From assembly GCF_016859285.1 (NCBI RefSeq), contig NC_053402.1, positions 6,963,031 through 7,027,030 on the forward strand: a DNA stretch of 64,000 bases, written 5' to 3'. How positions within the stretch are numbered: position 1 is the stretch's first letter; each line of letters opens with the position of its first letter. This DNA is from Xiphias gladius. Its lineage: Eukaryota > Chordata > Actinopteri > Istiophoriformes > Xiphiidae. Position numbers and translations under genes: made by a program. The notes under the pieces are model-generated. The model worked only from the letters and a program-made list of their open reading frames with translations. It had not been told where the DNA came from and did no database searches. Below are positions 50,947 through 64,000 of the stretch, piece by piece.

Positions 50947-52276
50947 ATGGAGAACAGGAAGAGTGCAAGGAAAAATGACACAGGGGAGGTTGGCGGGTAT
51001 GAAAACTGACTTGTGTAAAAAGAGTTTTTAAAACATGGTTGACCTGTTTGGTTTCATAGCTGCTAATTGTGTGTTTTCATGATATGATTTCATGCTTTAA
51101 AAGTTCCCTATGTTTCCTTTCTGTGTTTGCCATCTTGCCCTCAGTGATTTGTCAGAGCAGATTAAAGCAGCCACTAAACACAACCACATCAGAGCTGAAA
51201 ACACACAGCTGATGCTGAGTTACCAGAAGGGACAGATCACCCTGCCGCAGTACAAGGTAAGTTTTACTTGGTACCGGGCTCATTTAACATGTTTGTAACA
51301 CTAAATGCTCTGTTTATATTTACCTTGTCCTGAAAAGTGGATATATATCTGTATTCGTCCGCCAGGTGCTGTTGTGTTCGCTGTATGAGATCTACAAGGC
51401 CCTAGAAGAGGAGCTGGACAAAAATTCTTCCCATCCCGCTGTTGCACCGATATACTTCCCTCAGGAACTCGCCCGTTTGGAATCTCTCGAAAGAGATTTG
51501 GAGCATTTTTTGGGCTCAGACTGGAGGAAGAGGGTGATTGTTCCTGCAGCCACACACAGATATGAACAGAGGCTACGAGAGGTGAGTGAAATAAGGTTGT
51601 GGCCTGTTGTGTAATGATCCATGAATACAAGCACACAAGGCTGATTACGTACTTATTTTACAGATTGGCAAGGATAACCCAGTGCTGTTGGTGGCCCATG
51701 CGTACACTCGGTATCTTGGTGACCTATCAGGAGGTCAAGTGCTGGGGAAAATCACCCAGAAGTCTCTTGGGCTGAACAACAAAGAGGGGCTTGCGTTTTT
51801 CTCTTTCCCTGGTGTGGAAAGCCCTAACCGCTTCAAGCAGCTGTACAGGAGCCGAATGAACAGCATTGAGCTGACAGAAGAGGAGAGGGCAGAGGTGCTG
51901 GAGGAGGCTGTGTCAGCCTTCGAGTACAACATCCAGGTAAGAAACGAGGGCTTAAAGAGCAGATGAGCAATTTGGTGTCAGTGAGCAGTATTGTTTTCAA
52001 GAATCACTTAAATCCACATAAACAAGTAAAAAGAGGAAGCAAATCTGTCAAATACATGCAGAGCAACCACAGTAGCAATTTGCTGATAGTTTTTGTAACC
52101 TTTCCCCACAGGTTTTTGATGACTTGCAGAAAATGTTGAGTGTCACAACAGCACCAACGGACCAGTCAAACAGCAACTTCCCAACTGCCATGCTCCCTTC
52201 CTCACATATCATGCAGTTCACTGTGGGACTGTGTGTCGCACTTGCCACTATTGGAATGGGAATCTATGTTTACTAG
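50947..52276 (+). CDS. hmox1: heme oxygenase 1
   Basis: Five coding exons: 50947-50996, 51145-51256, 51366-51581, 51664-51936 and 52112-52276, giving 271 residues, the usual length in fish. The enzyme oxidises heme to biliverdin, carbon monoxide and iron, using electrons from cytochrome P450 reductase at the ER membrane. The proximal heme ligand is His31 in [11 protein letters not shown] (His25 in human). The signature [18 protein letters not shown] (about 134-151) keeps the distal-helix Gly residues and the catalytic Asp146. [20 protein letters not shown] follows. The C-terminal segment of about 250-268 ([20 protein letters not shown]) is the tail anchor. The first exon's donor GG|GTATGA is the only one that keeps frame with the next exon. 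An upstream ARE pair and TATA box support stress induction. It is tail to tail with mcm5. Confidence 0.97.
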
Positions 52277-52836
52277 TTTTCACCAGTGTTTGTGACTGAT
52301 ATGCACATACAGCACTTTACTAATTACCTAATGCAACAACTGAAATCAAGCCTGAAATTTGTGCCTTTTTATATACACAATCAAATCACAGCTTAAAGTG
52401 ATTTTCTCAATTTGTTAATTGTCATTTGTATGTACTTTATTAAACAATCATACACTGTGAAAACTGTCTCTATAACTCATCTTTTCATGATTTGAGTTAA
52501 AAAAAATAAACTAAATTATTATTTCAAATACTTTAATTCTTTATTTTTACTGAGTATGCAGACACTTGATAACATCTTTATATTGATACAAAACATCATT
52601 AACAGCTAAATAGCTTTATCCAAAACATTTTTTCATTGTTTTTCAGCCTGATCAGAAATCAGACGGTTGCTGCCATGAATCCAGATCCAACTGAATCAGT
52701 CCCGAGGTTTGAAAGCAACAGCTTTCACCATGACTGAGATCAGAAATTATTGGTAAACACAGAGTAGCACAAATAGCCAGACCAAAACTATTTACATCAG
52801 CAACAGCATGGATATGTATTTGAGCAGCAGTTTGCT
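52277..52836. terminator. converging 3' ends of hmox1 and mcm5
   Basis: Plus-strand poly(A) signals for hmox1 are ATTAAA at 52439-52444 and AATAAA at 52505-52510. A minus-strand AATAAA for mcm5 is read as TTTATT at 52540-52545. With only 560 bases between stop codons, the two 3' UTRs probably abut or overlap, depending on which hmox1 signal is used. Confidence 0.55.
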
Positions 52837-58505
<5,669 letters not shown>

Positions 58506-58586
58506 ACTGAAGCAGGTCGGTCTATACAACGGTACGAAAGAAAAGTAGAGTTTAATAACTAAAAAAAAAGCTGCTCTGAGTGTTTG

Positions 58587-58699
58587 TTTTCGCGGCAAGA
58601 AATGAACTGCTTCCCGTCTGTTTCCCGCGAGCCGCCTCTCGCAAAGCCCCCCTCCAATCCTCTGATTGGCTGACAGCAAAGTACGCCTGTTACTATTGG
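58587..58699 (-). promoter_or_regulatory. mcm5: mcm5 promoter: E2F-like sites and CCAAT boxes
   Basis: TTTCCCGC at 58621-58628 matches the E2F consensus TTTSSCGC. TTTTCGCGG at 58587-58595 is a second E2F-like site. CCAAT boxes occur at 58654-58658 (plus), 58665-58669 and 58695-58699 (both as ATTGG). This is the arrangement expected of a G1/S gene, all within 200 bases upstream of the start codon. Confidence 0.7.
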
Positions 58700-60084
58700 C
58701 CGAAGCGACCCCCTGGAGGCGTGCCTTCGAAGGGAAGGTGGGGCTTGTGAGCACTGGTGGCGCGAAAAAGACAACAGGAGGAGGGGAAGAAACGTGGGGA
58801 GTATCAGCAACAGTGTGCCACAAAGAAGCACGAATAAAGTATGAGATTCAATCGCAAACTGCCGTCACAGTTGAACAGACACATATTTAAATATCCTTTA
58901 TGAGTGTTCACGCAGTTTTTAAAGGAAGCTCTGTTTTGTCAGTGTATATTAAAATAAGCATAGTTACAGTAAAATAATTAACTAGGTCAGTTTTAGATGC
59001 TTCTACAGAATTAATTTCTCATGTGAAATGACAGAGGGTGTCACTATAGCTATAGATGATCAGTGAGTCTCAAACAATATTCATCCATAAATTACCAAGC
59101 TTTCCTACAACACCAATGCCTTTTAAAGATCAACAAAATAAAGTTTAACAAGTTAAGATGAAGATCATATCCGACATGTTTAAAGACACATAAAAATACT
59201 CTACTTAGAACAGTAATTTATCATCTGATATAGTTCTGTAGTTCAATTACATTGTTAAAATCTTGCTATATTACATCTACTCCTCTCCCATTCAAAAATC
59301 CATAATCTAAGAGTATAAAAATATTGTTCATTTCAAATGATTAAGTACTGATCACAGGATGTCTCCTACTTCACTGAAAAGGCCATCATCAGTGCATGTG
59401 CGCTGGAGGTTTCAAATTTCCATAATGACACTTGTGCAAGTTGCAAAATGGACCCCGTCTGGCTTCCAAACCAGTTGTGATGTCACCAAATCCTGCTTGT
59501 ATGTACACGTCCTTAACTCAGATTTAAGATGAGCAGAGAAACTTTCCTTCTAGTGTCAAACTCTGCACATACATCATTTTGCACAGTAAAGATCAAACAT
59601 CCAAATGAAGAGACAATAAGCAAGATACATTTTTGAGTGGAGGGAAACTTTAATATTTTCCTTTTTTTTTTTCTTCTTCTACATCCAGAATTTGCATATC
59701 TGCTGTTGCATCTCTTGAGGAAAAAGGCAAAGAAGCGCTTCTACTGACGAGATTATATGTTGAGACACAGCATGTGACTTTTCGGTGCTTAAACATTATT
59801 AAAGCCCAAACCGTCAAATTTCATAAATGTTGGCCAAAAAAAAAAAAAAAAAAAAAAAATCTTTCACGCACTTCTTAGCATAAAAAAAATGCCTCGGATT
59901 CTTTCACTGTTTTGAAGGATGAGTTTAATGTCAAAAATAACATTAACCTCCATTGACCTACAAATGTAACTAATATATCCATCAAAATCATTCATAGGTC
60001 TGGGGTAATGGGCACCACGATATGCAAGAGCAAGTGGATCAAAGTTCTTCAGTAATTCTGCTGATTCTTGTTCATTTGTCCTAC
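58700..60084. other. spacer and gcat 3' flank
   Basis: AT-rich. The gcat 3' UTR must lie below 60085, but I cannot fix its poly(A) site. A 24-base A run sits at 59836-59859. The stretch 59450-59600 is a copy of the repeat described at 49890-50051. Confidence 0.5.
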
Positions 60085-63000
60085 TCAGGAGACGACTCCA
60101 TGCTTTCTGCCTGTCTGGATGAAAGCGTCAACACAGCGGTCGATGTCTTCATCTGTGTGCGCTGCTGAAATCTGAACGCGGATTCTGGCTTTGCCCTTTG
60201 GTACGACTGGGTAAGAGAATCCAATCACATACACTCCTGTGAGAGAAGAGATGCGTTAACAGATCTTGAATAACTGGTTCATTTACATCAGCTGCTCTCA
60301 GTCAAAGTCCAAAGCAGTGTGGTTCAGGCATACTGGGACACGAGTTGCATGAAGGGACTAGGTGTAAATGAGGCCACATTTTATTGAGTCAGGTTTTCAC
60401 CGCTTACTCACCTAGCTTCAGCATATCATCGGCCATCAGAGAAGCCAGCCGTGCATCGCCGAGCATCACAGGACAGATAGGGTGAGCTGAGCCTGCAATG
60501 GTGAAACCAGCCTGTGTCATCTTGTTCCTGAACCTGAACGGACAGCATAGAGGAAAATATTACAGTCGTGATCACAGACGGATAACAGTTTAAACTGTAA
60601 TCACAAAAATAGTAGAAATCTAGCTGTATATAATTTAGCCCTTATGTATGTATGCTTTGTTCAGAGAGCAGTTCACAGTTGCATAATGTGTCCTGAAGGC
60701 TATATGTGGGTGTTACTGAGCAAGGTTAAGATGGAAGATGATAGCAAATGCATTTATTCCCTGTTCACATTTAGAACAACTGTGCTGCCAATACAAATAT
60801 TAGCTCATTTGGTTACTGTTCAAGATAAAGCAGTTTCTACAGTTTCTCCCCCTGGATGTTTTATGGTTTAATTTCCCTATAAAAAACACACTGTATGTTA
60901 TATATGTAAAACTTTAAAAAAAAAAACGTATCTTTTTTGACAGAAGGACTGTAAAAAGCTGAATAAGAATAACTGCTGTCAAAAAGAAAAATTCAAGTGA
61001 GTAGCTTCTAAAAAACAAAGAAACAAACAAAAACACCACAACTTATTTCTGAAGACGCTACAACAATTTTGAATAGGTGTGAACAAATACACTGACTTTC
61101 AAAAAAACGAAACAAACGCACCTCATGGTTTTGGCTGTCATGCTCTGTGCAATTTCATTGGAGGCGAGCAGCAGCTCCACAGCACGGCTGGCGCAGCCCA
61201 CTACAGGAGGGGGGAGGGAGTTGGAGAACAGGTATGGCCGTGAACGCTGCCTCAGCAGGTCAATGAGAGGCTTAGGGCCAACTGTGTAGCCACCTGGAAA
61301 AAAAATCTAGCAAGTTACAGACCCAAATGTTTTTCTCCGGAGTTGGAGACCAAAACCTGAGCTTAAAAGGAGACTGACTACTGGATTCACCAGACGACCT
61401 GAAACGTTGTTTTGGGTCTGTTAAATGTGTAAATATGAAACTTTTTGCCCACATGTTCCCCATAAAAACTATCTAAGATGCTAATATGCCAGATGCTGTG
61501 GAAGACTTACCAGCTGCTCCTCCCAGTGCTTTTCCCAGGGTGGAGTTTACAATGTGAACTTTGTCCATCACTCCCAGGAGCTCGTCTGTTCCTCTGCAAA
61601 TCATGGGGAATAGTACTATTAGTATATGTCCTATTAGTGTAAGTAAGATATAGAACTTGACTTTACTGAACCGCCTATGTATACAGTTGGATCTGAATTT
61701 TTCTGACTTTGACAACACCTACTGCTGATATCAACAACTGACACTGTCACAAAAGTTGCAGACAGCAATTTTCACTGCCTTTGTCATTACAGTAATTTAA
61801 AAAATCTTATAATCACCAGTTTCAACACATAGGGACTTTAACAAATGAGGATAGCACCTGTCTCGTCCCATCTTTTCCTTCTTCTAATTAGTACTCATTA
61901 TGTATAGCAAAACCTCAATCCATGCTGAATAGCATGCTTCTTTTCTTATTCAATAGAAGAAAAGAAGTGATAGAAATAGAAGCAAAACAAGAGTTAACAT
62001 TGACTTTGCTTTCCATCTCTGGAGACAGCTTTGGCGAGTGAAGGAATTAAGTTTTATGCTGAACCCGCAACATTTCTTCTAGAAATGTAAGTAAACGGCT
62101 GTCAATGGTAATGTTGGCTATGTAGCCATAGCAAATAGTTACATATAGCAGCTTTAAACTATTTTCCATCCTTCATTTTTTTTTTTGTCATATTAAATAT
62201 GTAATGCCATTGTAGTCAGTTCGATTCAAAGTCCCAAAGAGTCAGGATATTGATGATGTCCTGATTCAACATAGTAGTTGAAATAAAACATAAAGGGACT
62301 ATTCAGCAGTGCTCAAAAGTTACATGTCTTTGTCCTTCCTGCAACCAGGGTGTCTTTGTTGACCCCTCACAGGGCACTGTTGCAAATTTTACACTAAGGA
62401 ACAGGCAGAAGGCTACAATTTTCGTGTTCCTCTACTGGTATACCAAAAATAAACCATCAATTAATACATAGTAAGATGCTGTATATTCTTTGCATTTTGG
62501 GTAAATCAGCATCTTACTCACCTGCCGCGGCGCCCAAGAAAGCCGGTGGCGTGGCATTCATCTATAAACACCATGGCTCCATACTGTTCAGCCAGGTCAC
62601 AGATTCCTTGTAAGGGAGCCACATCTCCATCCATGGAGAACACTCCGTCTGTCACTACCAGGCGCATCCGAGACGACTGAGAAGGACAAAACACAGTGAT
62701 CATTAAAGCAAACACTGGTGCTCTTACAGTCTCATTAATATTGTAACCCTTCACTGACCCTGTCAAATCAGTAATGTGGGTTTAATGCGCAATGGAACTC
62801 TAATGGTCATGATATGAGACTGACCTGTGTGAACTCTTCTGAGTAAGCCTATGAAATAATGTACATGTCTCAAATGAGGAAAGTTGTGATGAGCATTTAG
62901 GATTATTGTTTACATGTCTTACCAGTTTTAGTTCTATTTGCCCAGGTTTTGCCTTCGCCCAAATACAATGGACAGTTCGCTAAGCCCTGTCTCCCTTAGT

Positions 63001-63730
63001 TACTTTTGCTACACCAAGCTTTCTGTTCTGGCATGGCACGTAATGGAGTTTACAATGCTAACGGGAGCTGATTTAACTCTAGAAATTCTTAATAATTTTT
63101 GAAACAATGGGTTTCCTGCAGCACAGGAAGAGATCCACACACCTGTGACTCTTTGAGCTTGTTCTCCAGATCACTGAGGTCCATGTGTTTGTAGCGCAGC
63201 CTCTTTGCTCGACATAGACGGATCCCATCGATGATGGAAGCATGGTTTAACTCATCAGAGAGCACTGCGTCATCTGGGCCCAACAGAACCTAGTGTAAGA
63301 GTAATTACATGCTTTATTGAGCACAATAGGAGAGCTCTTTCTGATATTGTCCAAGTCTGCGTGAGACAGTAGTGTGTAAAGCATGACATACCTCGAACAG
63401 CCCAGCGTTAGCATCAAAACAGCTAGCATAGAGGATGCAGTCTTCCCTCTCATGAAACTCTGCAAGCCTCTGCTCCAGATTTTTGTGTAGGTCCTATGAA
63501 TCACAAAGCGTACTCAGTACCTCAGTCAATGTAGCTGTTATGAGCTATGTGTTGTCTTGCATGTGTTAACGTGTTGTTTGAGTGCATTAGCCATCATACC
63601 TGTGTCCCACAGATGAATCTGACAGAGCTCAATCCAGCACCATACAACCTGAGAGCATCAATCCCTGCCTGCACCACCTCTGGATGACTGGAAAGTCCAA
63701 GGTAGTTGTTGGCACAGAAATTCAATATGC
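60085..63730 (-). CDS. gcat: glycine C-acetyltransferase (2-amino-3-ketobutyrate CoA ligase), 5' part outside window
   Basis: The last eight exons are present: 63600-63730, 63392-63493, 63143-63289, 62522-62676, 61511-61593, 61122-61293, 60412-60533 and 60085-60236, encoding 353 residues. About 66 N-terminal residues, including the mitochondrial presequence, lie beyond 64000. The enzyme is a PLP-dependent alpha-oxoamine synthase that converts 2-amino-3-ketobutyrate and CoA to glycine and acetyl-CoA, the second step of mitochondrial threonine breakdown. Seen are [75 protein letters not shown] (the PLP-ring Asp and His) and [10 protein letters not shown] with the Schiff-base lysine. [20 protein letters not shown] and the ending [18 protein letters not shown] complete it. 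All splice phases agree. Confidence 0.96.
61740..62170. repeat. probable interspersed repeat in a gcat intron
   Basis: Text such as TGGCTATGTAGCCATAGCAA, ATAGTTACATATAGCAGCTT and TAA is familiar from dispersed fish repeats, and the surrounding intron (61594-62521) is otherwise non-coding. Ends and class are not determined. Confidence 0.35.
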
Positions 63731-64000
63731 CTGAGAGAGAGAAAGTTATGGAGAACATGCAACAAAAGGTAAAAAATTCATTGTTTGAGTCGGGTACCCA
63801 TAAAACGAACACTTTCCTATTTAATTCCCTAAGACAGTAACCTGTGAGCAACTCAAAGCCTACAACAGAAAGTTGGTCTGTATTTTCGACAAAAAGGGCA
63901 TGTGACAAAAACAGAACAAATAAGCCAACATAAGATCGAAGAGTGAAAGAAAAAAAAAGAAGAAAAAAAACAGTGGGCATGTGGCATTGCCATCCCAATG

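Noticed and set aside
63594-63998. Start of gcat at an upstream methionine in the 134-codon minus-strand frame
   Set aside because: The part above 63730 is intron: a CTCTCAG acceptor precedes the conserved GILNFCANN exon, and the upstream translation has no similarity to the family.

Overview
The window is nuclear DNA from a ray-finned fish, most likely a spiny-rayed (percomorph) teleost. Genes are split by short introns with GT-AG borders, the proteins closely match vertebrate families, and the spacers carry hAT-like, Tc1/mariner-like, SINE and LINE remnants plus long (CA)n arrays of the kind found in such genomes. All exon models were built by hand from reading frame, splice signals and remembered family sequences; no database search was run.

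Layout. (1) 1-27.8 kb is gene-poor. Its only gene is an intronless FoxD-class forkhead gene (5801-6775, +; probably foxd5). The rest is AT-rich spacer, possibly regulatory, with several datable transposon insertions: a nested hAT-like element at 17151-18254 and a 1 kb hAT-like element with an internal minisatellite at 19657-20673. (2) 27.8-30.2 kb: a three-exon GIMAP/AIG1-type gene (-) whose G1 and G3 motifs are altered. (3) 31.9-37.2 kb: hmgxb4 (-), 12 coding exons. (4) 38.1-42.1 kb: ankrd54 (-), 8 exons, with five CCAAT boxes upstream. (5) 43.0-49.4 kb: foxred2 (-), 9 coding exons. (6) 50.7-52.5 kb: hmox1 (+), with a TATA box and two ARE/MARE sites. (7) 52.5-58.7 kb: mcm5 (-), 16 exons, tail to tail with hmox1, with an E2F/CCAAT promoter. 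(8) 60.1-64.0 kb: gcat (-), the last eight exons; the first exons lie beyond the window.

The genes from hmgxb4 to gcat all have human counterparts on 22q12-q13, so this is a conserved but reshuffled vertebrate block rather than an operon or pathway. Their roles differ: chromatin (HMGXB4), a Lyn-binding adaptor (ANKRD54), ER-associated degradation (FOXRED2), heme breakdown (HMOX1), the replicative helicase (MCM5) and mitochondrial threonine catabolism (GCAT). I found no clearly new system. The most noteworthy items are the GIMAP-like probable pseudo-GTPase, a perfect 20-bp hairpin in a foxred2 intron, the mcm5 splice donor formed by a microsatellite, and the transposon insertions with readable target-site duplications.
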